DNA of 64,000 bases from Penicillus capitatus (taxonomy: Eukaryota; Chlorophyta): assembly GCA_965649825.1 (NCBI GenBank), contig OZ287717.1, positions 158,556 to 222,555 of the forward strand, given 5' to 3'. The notes under the pieces are model-generated. The model did not search any database and was not told the origin of the DNA. It was given only the letters and a program-made list of their open reading frames with translations. Each line of letters opens with the position of its first letter. Within the stretch, counting starts at the first letter, position 1. Of this stretch, positions 44,121 through 56,200 are shown piece by piece. A program made the translations under genes and the position numbers.

Positions 44121-47100
44121 CCTCCCGACCCACGTACATGAACTGACTCCATATTGCTTTTGGAAGAGTGAGATGCAGAAGCGCAGAATCACACATTTGA
44201 TCCGAATGAGCGAGATCCGAATGGATCCTCTCTTTGGATACCTACCTTTCTGCGTTTCTCTCTGCCCCTTCCGCCGCGTCATGTTGTGAAAACGGAACAT
44301 CTCGCTCTCTTTCGCACGGAAATGAAGAATAAATCTGTTCGCGTTTTCTGATCTGCACCTTGTTTGTCTGTCCTGAGTGAACCGAGCACTCAGGCGTCGC
44401 GATCACCGTCTGTCCATGCTCCCTGATGTGTCTGCGTACGTATCTTTTTGTCCTGCATCTATTCTGCGTCATCTTTTCCTCTTGCTTTCTGCACCATTAA
44501 ATGCCAAAAACCGTTTTCCTGTACTTTCCTGTGCAAGATTTCTTAGCACAGTCATGAGGCATCCATCTAGCACTCGCCTGGTGTCTCTGTTACCACGAGG
44601 TTGGGCTAAGAACTCTTCTGATTTCATCTTGTCTATGTCTGCGTGGGGATAATGCTATCAGTTTCTTGTGGATCGACCTGATGCGCAAGACATGCCATGA
44701 GATTGAAGCAATCGAACGCATTTGTGCAAAAAACAACGGCTATGCCGTCGATTTGAACAAAGCGACGGATACGAAAGACGAGTGCGAACACTCAGATCTC
44801 ACACATTTGCCATTTTGCAAAAGAGTGAGGTCGCGCGCTTTGCCTCTGGACGTGCGAGGACTTCGCTGCGGTGATTGAAAAAGGTCACACAAATATGATG
44901 CGCGTTGACAGTGATCTGCGAGGTAGTGGAGCCGACCGCGGCGTGGCGTTAACGCCTTTTAAGGGAGATATCTTGAAAGGAACAGAACGAGCAGCGCTGA
45001 GACGGAGAAACGAAGATTTATGACGGAACGCTTCGATGCAAACGATCTCGCATTCAAGCCACGTCCTGTACAAAGAGACGCGTCGTAGTGAAACGCGATG
45101 TGCGAAACTTCACACAGCTTCTATGAGTGAATCGCGCCGCCAGCGCTTGCTTTGACTTATTCTTCTGGTTTCTGAAGAAATCGCGCAATTAGGCATCTGT
45201 GTGCAAAGCAAAAGACGGCGGATGCCATTCAAATGATGTGACAGCCTGTCTACCTTGTACGCCTCTCTGTCTATCGGTGGTCACATCGAGAATCAACAAT
45301 GGAGAAGCACTGGTGTGCGTTGTCTGTCTGGGGCACTAGTGAAGTGCTCTCCTCTGTCTGCGTCGTTTTTCTTCTTCCGCGACAACCATGCCTAGAAGCC
45401 TGTGAAATCTCATTCAGTCCTTGCCGTGAACGTCGTGCAGGACCACTTGCCGAACGTATCTTTCTGCCAACAGCTCCGTCGTGCAGACGGACTGCTTGAC
45501 GCCTTTTCGATCCACGAGGCCGAAACAAGGAGAAACCGCGTTCAGCTTCGTAGAGGCGGATTGCGTCGGAACCAGATAGACGAAAGCGCTCATAGAGCAG
45601 TCATCCGTTTCACGCCACTGCATAATATCGAGTAACTACCCATCGCCATCGGGAGGCGTTACGAACACGGGACAATTTGAACGAGCGCGCTGCTAACGCC
45701 GCCTCTCGACAGAGGTGCTACCTAGACAAACGCCATAACTTGGCCGGAGAGGTGCCTTGGACGTGGTTTCATGACAATCTTTGCCGCGGCTTGTTGCAAT
45801 GCATACAGACAGCGATCGGTGTAAAACGCCCTTGTTCGTGCGACCTGTCTTTATAAGCGAACCATGACGGAGAGACGGAGTGTGTTTTTCAGTTGAATCC
45901 TGTAGAAGCGTGATTGCGCGTAATAGTAAGACCAATTTCGGATTACGGTACTACGAACGGGAGTCCATTCTCTTAACAAAGAAACCGACAACACTACAGC
46001 GTCGAGGACGAGTTCACGATTGTAAGATGTGTTTTAAATCCGGCGAGGCGCCTTGCGGATTAAACTGGCCGCGAACCGGAGCTTTTCGTAATGGATCGCG
46101 GTATATGATATGAATTTGTAGGTGATTGATGTCGCTGGATATGACGTAAAAGACAGCAATTGGTCTTTGCAAAGTGATGCGACTGCTGGTAGCCATTAGG
46201 CACACAGCAAAGTAGGGAGCGCCGCCGTTCACCGATCTGCAAAAGAGGCAGGATACATCGCTCGTCGTCTTCACAGTTCTGTCTCAAGGACAGTCGTGTT
46301 TCGCCACGCGTCGTGAAAGATTTGATGTCGAGTTGGCTGTCTACCCATCTTCTTCGTTTTTCTCTATTCTCTACGACGTGTTCTCTGCTGTAGCATAAGA
46401 AAATGAAGGGCACTGTAAGGTTGCTAGAGGACTCTTATTACCTTATACAGATTCGTTGAGAAAGTGAACGGGTTGCATTGCTTTCGTGAAGGCGGTTTCA
46501 TCTGGAAAGGATTCCTTGGTCTGAGTGTCCTGTACTTGCGCCATCAGAGAAGATGGGCTGGGAGATGGACATTTCGAAATGCAGTGCTTCAGTACAGTGG
46601 CTTTTGAATCCGTGCAAGAAAGACAGAACCGCGTTTTCGCGCTGAGGAACTTGAGAGTTCTAGGTCTAGAACAGTGTGCATGCTTTGGCTTACATTGCTG
46701 AGATGTCTTTTGTAAACGAAATTAGATTTGGTCGGCGGTGTGGAAAAATGCTTAGAGATAGAAGATTGTCGAATGGTAAAGAACAACAAAGGGTCTCGAA
46801 ATGCACATTATTGAAAAGCACAAAACGATCGGTGTACGATCATAAACCATAACTCGTCACCGAAGATAAATTGCTGACGTCAGTTTCACTTCAGATTGCG
46901 GTCAGCAGTCCACTAGTGGACCACTGAATTGAGAACAACATTGATCTGCCCCGTGATCCTGTCTTGTGGGACCACGCCAGGGAGGATATTGAACTATGAT
47001 GGTAGGCAATCTCCATCCAGTCCGAGTAGTCTCTTCCAGGTAGGCCTCACCAGCTTCGCCGACAAAACACTGATGGAGTAGCAAAGAGCACACAGGTGAA

Positions 47101-47740
47101 AGCAGAAGCAAAGGACCGTCCGCCTAGCAAAGAACCAAACACCCCCTTGAACTGCCTGCAATCATTAGTCGAACAAAATCTCTCCTTCAGCTAGTCGAGA
47201 CCATCAGATAGATAGATCATTACACTTCGCGATCACTACGATCTGTGCGAGGCGCTTTTTCCGACGAATCAAAAACAGATCGCGGTGCTTGTTATCAACA
47301 AACATCCATCGGCGATTGCTGGTTACTAGCGGTAGAACAGAAAAACGGACAGCCTGTAATGCGCGACAACCCTCCTCATCACCAGGAAGGGCGCTAAGCC
47401 TGTCTGGTAGGTAACAAGATCTTTATTTAGAGTATTCCTTCCCAACATTGAGAAATATCGGTTTAATGGAGTCGTCAAAAAGTGTAGATGATCTTAAACG
47501 ACACTGGGAAAGATTCCACAGCGAATCACTATGGCGCTGCTTTGTTCACACTCACTCACTTACGTTCAGGACAAGTTCATTGCATTGAAAAGAATATTAA
47601 GAAACTATCTAGAGTGCTTCCTCTTGCAGGACTGTACCATCGCTACTGAGGTACTCCTTTTCATTCTCAATCATTCAAAAGGGGATGTAAGCTCGGTTAA
47701 CTTTATTATTCTAAATCATTCACGGGAGTATAGAAAACTG
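44121..47740. other. 3.6 kb without a supported gene
   Basis: Open frames are short. One 65-codon stretch (about 44680-44878) looks coding-like and contains a near-palindrome, but cannot be tied to a gene. Contains CTGTCACATC in reverse at 45235-45244. No LTR, tRNA or long repeat seen. Confidence 0.45.
44797..44834. repeat. Near-palindrome built from the CTCAC / AAAAGAGTGAG motif
   Basis: CTCACACATTTGC and GCAAAAGAGTGAG face each other across a 6 bp loop; 10 of 13 positions pair. It is the same motif as in the hairpin introns at 22314-22375 and 34397-34442 and could mark an unrecognised intron. Confidence 0.6.
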
Positions 47741-50009
47741 TTATTGAGTGCATTGGTGAGAGAACTTGTAGCGAAACATGATATAAATGATGGCCATGTG
47801 ACGGCGTGGAACAGTCATAATCAGATGAACATGGATCATAGACTGTTGACAATAAATATGGCCACCCAAACCAGGGGAAGAAGTAATGGTATTCAGCGCA
47901 ATGACACCCTTAAAGACGGAGGATTCCAATAGGTAAACGGCATCTAATGTATCACGGTTTGTTTTGCGAACCTGTTGCATCTTCAGCTCGATCATTTCTT
48001 TGTTTGGCAGTTGCAGATAAATGTGTTGGATTCCTTCAATTGGCAGAGTCGCTCTGTTGACGGCCTTGATGCGCAGACGTAGGAGAATGTCATCTTCTCC
48101 GAGCCAGATAACGTAAATGGGATTGCTCGGCAGGGAGGCATCATAAAAGCTCAGCATCTCCCGTGTTTCTCTCTCGTATAGAGGCGTCAATGCGTCACTC
48201 GAATCCAAAAGGCGCTCCACTGACAAATAGAAAGACACTTCGTCGTTCTCCGACTGTTGGAAGGTGTTGATTGCCGCTGCGTCAGCGTTCGAAACCACCT
48301 AAGTACAGAGAGAAGAGCTTGCTGGAGGGCGAGGGACGGCGGAGACACGCACCGAATCCACATCACTGCTGCCTCGCAATGGTCTGAAATTGTGGCTTTG
48401 CAGCTCCTGGTGACCCCCGATCGTGTGTGGCGACTGAGAATGCATACGCATACGACGTCACACATCATCGAGCACTCACTTACGAGAAACACACCTGAAG
48501 AACGGCATTAGCGGCAGCGGACGACCCATCATCAGTGATTGTCCCGTTTGGCCAAAAGTCGTTTCTCGACGAAGGCATCTTGATTTCTGCGACACGTTGG
48601 AGAAGCAGTCCGTGACAGACGGATGGTAAGTTCTCTTCTCCCTCAAGAAGGCTTCTGAGTTTATCATCCAGCGTTTTGTTTTCGAACCAGGCGTGAATCG
48701 TTTGGCGAAGATGAAACCTTGTTGACGAAGTCAACATCGTCAGTACTGGCACCATGTGCTCACAGAACTCGCCTTGCTGATAGATCTTGGATGCAGCATC
48801 CAGCAATCCTTCGAATACTTCTGAATCCACATCCCAGCTCTCCCGCAAAGCATGACGTGTGGAGAGGTGCTGGAATTCTAACATGGCTTCCCTGCGCACT
48901 TCGTGGCACTCTGCCTGTGTGGCCACGGTCGTCAGTTCGTTCACGACACCAAACCTCACAGCTTTCCGTTCCTTTCTGTTGCGCACGTTCTTCTGGTACT
49001 CCAGAATGTCTTTAAGGAAGACCTGTAAAAACTGGAGCATCTCTGCATTTGTCAGACAGAGCATCGCAGTGAAACTGAAGACCTGAAACCAATCGAACCA
49101 GGGCGTGCGAAGCTTGGCATCCGCCCATGCAGCCTTCCATCTTCGAATCCCATCACCGATCGCAGACGGGTTGAGGTGACAAACGCCTCGGCGCAAATCA
49201 AGCAACCCAGCAATAACCATCACCAGCCGCTGCACTTTGTCGAAGAGTGCCGAGATCTCGTTCTCTTCAGTGAAGCGATGAATGCTCTGTTCGATGAGTA
49301 TCCCGTAGAAACGGTAGGGATAGTACGGGGCATCTCTGAAGATCTCCAATCCACGGAGCAGATCGTCTTGATACTCCTTCAGGCGATTGCATGGTGAAAG
49401 CCTAGGAGCAATTCTGTGTACGATGCTGCATGCCTGATACAGGGCGACCAGCGCAGGACGATAATACTCGAACGTTTGCCTGTCCGGAACAATGCAATCT
49501 TGGAGAATTGGGGTCAGTCCTCCTGCCAGGTGCAGTAAATTCATTGAATTGCGGCTGAAAACAGTGACATCCAGAGATGCCAAGGCATGTGACAACGCTT
49601 TGGCGACAGCCTGCGTCGCGCTTATGTCATCAGGCATGGCTTCGCTTAACGCTTTCAGAACGCGCAGCACCAACTCTCTGTCGCGCGTGCAACGCTTTTT
49701 GACATTTGCCAGATGCGCGAGCTCCTCGGCGACTTCTGCCTTTTGCCACGACTTCGAATCGCCGAAAACATCGACTAATGCGAAAAGCCAATGTCCAAGT
49801 AGATTCCTTTCTCCCTTGTCGGCGGTATTGTTATAGATTCGGACCAGACGGTCCGTACAGCAGATTTGCCGTTCCGTAGAGAGGAATTGAGGAGTTATCA
49901 GACTTGGTTGGTCTGCTGCCGGCAATGCAACCACGTAACGTTCGCCGCCGCCATTTCCCCGACACGGGCAGCATCCGTTTCCACAGTTATTCAAAGAATT
50001 CCCCTGCAT
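47741..50009 (-). CDS. Large helical (ARM/HEAT-like) protein with a C-terminal shared domain, unrecognised
   Basis: A single exon from about 50009 to 48497 encodes around 500 residues of mostly helical, Leu-rich sequence. It has repeated helix pairs that look like ARM/HEAT or a similar solenoid; no repeat consensus is strong enough to name the family. The coding frame then joins, through two probable introns with a small exon (about 48353-48433), to a final exon (48300-47741). This exon contains LLRLRIKAVNRATLPIEGI, an IELKMQQV segment and HIYCQQS. That order (Leu-Arg-Ile strand, Pro-Ile-Glu turn, IYC) is the same as in the C-terminal domain of K1-K5, though the match is weak. ATG 50009 is the first Met; the open frame extends 11 codons further upstream. 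Confidence 0.55.
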
Positions 50010-52081
50010 CTGTCCATAGACAACAACTTTAACGTCACGCAATCGCAGGGAAAGCTGAGTTACTTGAAGTCAAGTGTCGACGCCGTAGATAAAGACTGTT
50101 TCTCCGCGGCCCATTAATACACCATGCTGACGCATAGCTTCTCTCTGGTGACACGCGCGACAGCACACGTCGCATCATCGCATCATAGTCTCGGATGTGA
50201 CCCGGTTCGACGAATAACGAAGGCAAAAGGTTGAGAGCGAGAACGCAAGAAACCGAACCATCGCGTCGACACTCTCCTTGTCTGAAAAGCCCTTTTGCCC
50301 TTTTCCGTTAGAATGCTTAACTCTTCCCTTCGAGACTGTCTTGGGAACGCCAGCGCGTAAATTCGAGAGACGACGATTAACTGAAATCATCGCCGACGCT
50401 GCTCAGTGCGGATTTGGACGACGCGGTTGCAGTACTCGAAGCTCTGCTCAGCAAGGGCGAAGAGACGCGATTGCCTTTTCCACAGATACGCATAAGGATC
50501 CAAAACGTCTTTGCAATTCCGCTCTCAGACGCCGAGAAATGGTCGACGGTCAGATTGGAAGACCATTCTCCGCAAAGAAAGCCTTTTTCTAGCGACTTCC
50601 AACCACTAGGGTAGTTCAGGACACTGCGTCCATAACTTTACGTGTCACGCGAAGTCGCGCAGTCAATTGATTGTAGACAAAACGACACGCCGAAAGCAAC
50701 GACGCCAGACGGCCTTTTGTGTTCAGTCTTGATGGGACAGGACAAGACATGACAGATCGGGTCTTTTCAACCGAACAAGCGGATGTGGCGGTAGACGACG
50801 GGACACGCGACAGAGACGCAAGAAACTGTCGTCCAGAAGAAAAGAAGACGAAGACGGCGGCGCATTGAGAGAATGTTCCTTTGCGACCGAAAACATCTGT
50901 CCAAATTCTCCCTCCGCTTCTGCATTTCGAATTGGATCTTCTTTCCAGAGAGACGCTGAGCAGACGCCTACTGTCTCGCCGTATTGGCAGAGAATACTGG
51001 CAAGCAGAATCGGCTGCAACCGCAGTCACCATTCTTGTCAGTCGTTTTAAACGTTTTTGTCCCTTGCGCAGAGCGACCTGAGAATCGCGGCCTTGTGCGT
51101 TTTCTTTCAGTGCGCTTCCAGCGCTCGGAACGGATCTTCCGACAGATGCCGCTCTATGACGCTCGTGGCAACAACCATCACCTCTGTTTCTCGGAAGACT
51201 TGGCCGAGAAATTGGCATGGACAGAAGCGTTCTTTTATTGACGCACTCGGCGCCTTAACTTTTTCCTTCCCTCCCCGTGCACTCAGCAACCTCACCTCTT
51301 TGTCTTGCAGACAGTCAAGCTTCTTCGCAGCCGACTCGTATAGACTTTTTACTCTTCAAAAGACGTGACTATCGCCATCGTCGAGTGTGTGCAGTGTCGG
51401 TGGATTGATGGAAATGACAACGTAAGACGACTGGAGATATCATTTCTTCTTGCTTCCGAGGTGATGGTGATGGCGTCGGTTTCTTGCAGAGCGGGACATT
51501 GGACTGAATTTATGAGCTCTTCACGCGTCGATTACATTCTCTCCGAAAAACTTCGAATCAGAGGTCGTCGAGCGATGTGACGCAGTCATCTAGATACATG
51601 ACAGAAGAACATCTTCTGTAGAAGAGACAGCGACAGAGGCTTGACACGCGACCAGCACGATACCTCATCAACTGTCGCTCTTTTCTCGATAATATCTATC
51701 ATCTGTTGTTGCCCCCGCGCACAGAGACAGTTGGAAACCGATGGAGATCAGACGGCCTTACAAGGACAGCCAGAGACAATGCTGGTTTGGTTGTATGTTA
51801 GGGATGGGTTGGTCTTGAGATTGAGTGATCCCAGGGCCGCGTGCGTGAGCGTTTCTGACAAACGCATTCAAAGAACCCTATCTGTCTACGCATTTATCGG
51901 AAATAGGCAATCCATCATGTATTGTCTTCTTATGTGTTTTAAGCAGGCTTCTGCCCTTTATACTTTTAGACACCAAAGATTGATCTCATCTTAGCAAAGA
52001 CATTTCGATGACTCAGAGCAAAAGTGTAACCTGATTTCTGGCAAGACAGAATGGTAAAGCAAAGTGTAACATATCATGTAC
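50010..52081. other. 2.1 kb without a resolved gene
   Basis: A coding-like fragment on the plus strand at about 50414-50614 (AVLEALLSKGEETRLPF) and another at about 51130-51240 (MPLYDARGNNHHLCF) may be exons of a small gene, but no continuous model could be made. A 200-codon minus-strand frame at 50616-51218 is Ser/Arg-rich and was not accepted. Confidence 0.35.
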
Positions 52082-52612
52082 TCAGTCCCAATGCTTAGCA
52101 CCTCCTGATCCGAACCCCCGAACGCACGACTTGCAGTAGACGACGCAATCGCTTGAGCTCCAATCGTCGGAACTACTGATCATGAGCGAGTGACGCGGCA
52201 CAAGTCGACAGGATTCAGCGCAACAAACGGTCAGGATGGGGTGACTGGAGTCTAGGAAGACGGTGACAAGACGCACGTCAAAATCAAAGTCACTCTTCTG
52301 TCTGCCATCTCTGATCACTGAAGGTTGAGCCTTATCAGCCAATCTTGTAAGTGTGGCTGGATCAAGCACGGCAGACACTGTCCATTGCCCACGAGTGCTT
52401 GTCACCGCGATGCTGCCCAACTCTCTTGTCTCATCGCTGGAAATACAAACAGCCTGGACTGCCTGAATGCGTTCGATAGGAATGGGGACACCATTGGTGG
52501 TGTTTAGAAGAATCTGAAGGAAGCAGTGAGTGTTCTCCATCTCTTGATCCAAGAACACGACCTCCATCTCGCAAGCTTCGTAAGCTTTCTTTCCTTTGAT
52601 GGAAGCGAGCAC
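52082..52612 (-). CDS. Protein consisting mainly of a shared-domain relative; 5' part unresolved
   Basis: A 176-codon frame. It contains CFLQILLNTTNGVPIPIERI, a LGSIAVTSTRG strand, VSAVLDPATLTRL, FDFDVRLVTVFL and CVVYCKSC. This order matches the C-terminal domain of K1-K5: strand, Pro-Ile-Glu/Asp turn, alternating strands, V-x-L-x-[DE]-P, then YCK. There is no kinase part in the exon. Upstream exons may exist at 52720-53000 but were not linked. It may be a truncated family member or a free-standing domain protein. The stop is at 52082. Confidence 0.45.
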   Translation of the reverse strand: MLASIKGKKAYEACEMEVVFLDQEMENTHCFLQILLNTTNGVPIPIERIQAVQAVCISSDETRELGSIAVTSTRGQWTVSAVLDPATLTRLADKAQPSVIRDGRQKSDFDFDVRLVTVFLDSSHPILTVCCAESCRLVPRHSLMISSSDDWSSSDCVVYCKSCVRGFGSGGAKHWD

Positions 52613-53738
52613 TCCATGTAAGGACGCGAATCAACTTGAGAGAGACGTACAGCAGAGATGTCTATCTGGACTGTCGTCTTTAGGAGGGTAAGATTCAGCC
52701 AAAAGTTACCTTTAGCGCATTGTTATGAGGCCCTGCAGTGGCACTGGAAGTTAGAAGAGACTCTTAGATGACGAGGAGAATACTGTCGCCTGAGGATATG
52801 TGAGAAACGAATGCTTCTCATGCCGATTCTCGAAATCGGCTTGGCCGAAACGACATGACGCAGATCGTTTTCCGACACCCACGCGGTTCGAGTTTCGTCT
52901 TCAGAGGCAAAACGTCGTATCACGTGAAAAACCAGCTGTCCTACAGCAGAACGACCGATCGAGCGCCACGCGTCGAAAAGACGGAAAGTACGTCAAAGTG
53001 TCGTACACTTTAGCACATTACATCTTCTATGTCTGTCTCAGCACTCACTCACCCTTCAAGAAAAGCCAGTCGCAGGCACAGCGACCCATTACTTGGCGCC
53101 TTCACAACGCCACCTTGTCACCGAAGCTCAGAACGCGGCAGCAGTCTTACAGTGACCATAACTCACTCTTGGTCACACAGCTGCGGCGATCAGGAACGAG
53201 GCGAAGGAATAACGCAGCTCCACGGCGTCCGAACCCGACGAGCTGGCTTCCCTTTACGCGATCCATCTCACTCTACTGTCGCACGCCACGCTTGGACATC
53301 CCCGTTCCTCACAAGCAGCTGCAGCGCACGTTCACGTTCGCCTTCCACCGAAGCAGCTGCCGCTCGCGTTCTCGTGGCGGATGATCATCCCGTTCATTCC
53401 CCACCACAGCATATCTCTGCCTCTCCTGCCTTTTCCTTCGTCAGATTAGCGCTTCCGTGTGCCCGTCTGTGTCAGAACAAACGGTTATACGACGCGACGG
53501 TCGTTGTGCTGCATAGTACCCGTCTTGTTTCGGTCTGTCCTTGTGCTCTCCGTCCAGTGCGCTCTGGAGTCTCCTTCCAGGCAGCCATTGTGACCGGAAC
53601 GTTCTTTGGGTTCGCCAACCGCTTTGCCTGTCGACCGTTCGACGACACGTGTCCGTCCGCCGCGTCGAATTTCGCCCCTTCTAGGCGTCGTTCTTCGCTA
53701 TGCCCTCTCCGCACCGCTTCCTTCACACCGCCAGTGAA
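52613..53738. other. Spacer upstream of K4
   Basis: Would contain the promoters of the divergent genes at 52082-52612 and 53739. A 270-codon plus-strand frame (53029-53841) overlaps it; its composition is low-complexity Ser/Arg/Pro and it runs into K4 in another frame, so it was not called. Confidence 0.35.
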
Positions 53739-56200
53739 ATGTCCGCCGCTTCGACGTTTAGCGGTATGGCCCCTTCGACGGTTCATCAACGAGGTGAATT
53801 CGAAACGTGTCACTCTTTATTGCGTTCTCACTCTTTTTTAGTTGCAGTGGCAGAGACAGAGGGAGAATCGAAACGTAGCCAAACAACACATTACAGTCAA
53901 CGGTGCGTTCATTGGTTAGAGTTACACAGAGGGACAGGTGGAATGATACAGGTCTCTTAGGAGGGGAGCCGATGCGAACGACTGGAAGGTTCTTAAGCTC
54001 AACGATTTTGCTCGAATCACTTTGCCCAATGGGGATCCGCTGCTGAGCAGCGGCGAAGATTTTACGCTTCCCTTAGGCGAAGAAGTGCAGATCCAGTCAC
54101 CGTCGCATCGCCAATCGCAAAGTCAACAGTCACCTGGATCGATTCACAACACAGCATCAGCATCGAGCTCCACCACAAAGGCCAAGTCTTATTTAGTTGT
54201 CCGCTCGACACGTCAGCCCACACAGCTCGACGGAACACATGTCCTACAGCTGTGTGGCACCGCAGGCTCTGTACTTAGTGAAGATGGCGAGGGGCCTCGG
54301 GAACTGAGGGAAGGTGACAGCGTCGAGAACGATGGAGTGGAACAGGTTCGGCATCCAGAACTGCCTCTTCCGTGCGCTCGATGTTCTGCAGGGATGTCCG
54401 CGGGCGTTGCACCTATCGACCATGTTGCCTTTCCTCGGACGCCACAGAAGAGGCCTCGTCGCCGGAGACAACACGCTTCAGAACGTCTTCAAGCTGAAAG
54501 CAAACGATATCTTTGCCAGAAAGTGCGTCCCCGTCTGTCCATGCCGTCGATCCGACGCCGGATGCCTTCTGCCTTCAGATACCTGATTCAAGGCGACGCG
54601 CCGCCGAAACCGCTCCAGCGTTACGCCGTCAATCGGCAGTCTGGTCTCAAAGTTCTTCTCAAATTCTATCCGTGGCCTTACACCGCGTTCGGCCACTCTA
54701 TTTACATGCATCAGCGCACCAATGACAACCGTTATGTATGCAAGTACTCAAGAATCTCACTCTTCTCTCGCACACACTGTTGACGCGCATCTGTGTGCCC
54801 AGAATGATCGAGGTCCTTCTATCGCCAAGCGACTTTCCACCGTGCATCGTCGTGGAGAGAGGCGACTGCACTCTCTCGGACATCCTACAAGAGGGCCGTC
54901 TCTTCGCAACGGACAGAAGAGCGATTCTGTACAACGTGCGGCCTCGGACGAGACGGCGGCGCTCGATCCAAACGATCTGCTTTGCTGGCTTCAGGTGCTG
55001 AAGGCATTGGAGAGTCTGCATGCGTCCGGGACTGTCCACGGCGACGTTCGCCCAGACAAGATCGCCTGGTTCGCCACGGAGTTCACATGCAAGTTCGCCG
55101 ACGTCGACACCTTTCGCATCGTTGGACAGGAAATGACCCTCACAGAAAACGAACTGACCCATTCATCGCCAGAGATCATTCAATCCTCGGAAAGACAGGC
55201 ATGCATCCAGCCAGAACCGTCGGTCGATATGTGGTCGCTGGGCGTCCTGGCACACGAACTGCTGACAGGTGAGAGCCATCCACCCGTGTCCATCCGCACG
55301 GCGCCGTCTTTGCAGGAGGGTGTGTCTACGGGCACCATCCGACGCCGAAGTACGTAAAGGACGTCCTCTGCTGGCGGGCCAGGTTTCCACAGTTGAGTGT
55401 CGATGACAGACAGACGCGGAGATTTCTGCGGCGATTGCTCCGTATGAATCCCGCCAAGAGAATGACCATTGAAGCAGCGCTGGCGCACGAGATCTTTCAC
55501 TTTGCCGAAGCGCCGCCTCCACAGAGACCCGACCAGCATCAAGTCCTCCGCCTGCCGGTCTACTCTTATCAAAACGTGTCCCTGTCTGTAGACGGAGCAG
55601 AGACCACACGCCGAGGACGGCGAGACTCCGATCCAGACAGCCGCCGTCCCGCTGATCCAGGCGGAGATCCACGTCGAGTCTTTCTGCGAGCGCTGTCCGA
55701 AGACAGATGCGTATCATCTGAGACCCGCAAGAGAGGCTCCCTCGTTCCAGGACGACGCCATCGAGGGAGGACGCGTGACCGTCCTGCCTCTCGGCGAACC
55801 CTGCCTCCTGCGCATCGTCGTGACACGGGGACAGAAGTCCTCCGTCGATGTCGGAGAGATCAGCTCCATCTGCGTCGAGGCTCCGGACGAAGACGCCGTC
55901 GAGCTCGAGAAGAGCATCCTCGTCAGAGACCCGACCAGATGCGAGGCGGTCGCGCTCGTGGATCTCTCTGCCCTCCACTCGCCGTCGCTCAACCAGATCT
56001 CGCCGACCGATGGCACCGTCGACGAGCGATACGCAAAGCTGGACGTGCACCTTCGACTGGAACGCGAAGGTGGCGGCGAGATGAAGCTGACCCGTCGTAT
56101 CGCTCTCAGAATGGTCCATCCAGACGACCGCTTGTTCGACTACGGATTCCTGAACACGTGCCGCCGCTTGTGGGAGATCGCCCAGAGCTGGTGGTCCTAG
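53739..56200 (+). CDS. Kinase-like protein K4 with shared C-terminal domain
   Basis: ATG 53739, then introns 53794-53841 and about 53913-53959, followed by a 5' region with a Ser/Gln-rich linker. A further intron lies at about 54523-54579. The kinase-like part has VLLKFYPWPY (Lys kept), an intron at about 54733-54791, TVHGDVRPDKIAW (Asp kept, Asn replaced by Lys), FADVDTFRI (DVD for DFG), HSSPEIIQS (SPE for APE) and SVDMWSLGVLAHELLTG. The C-terminal domain runs from about 55665 to 56200 (LLRIVVTRG, VELEKSIL, VALVDLSALHSPSL, YAKLDVHLRL). K4 is closest to K1. Catalytic Asp is present but the Mg-binding Asn is not, so activity is doubtful. The large minus-strand frame over its 3' half is a shadow. 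Confidence 0.78.

Noticed and set aside
47531-47932. 133-codon plus-strand frame
   Set aside because: Overlaps the last exon of the minus-strand solenoid gene and has no motif or splice partner.
50616-51218. 200-codon minus-strand frame
   Set aside because: Ser/Arg-rich, no start context, no homology signal; competing frames on the plus strand look equally good.
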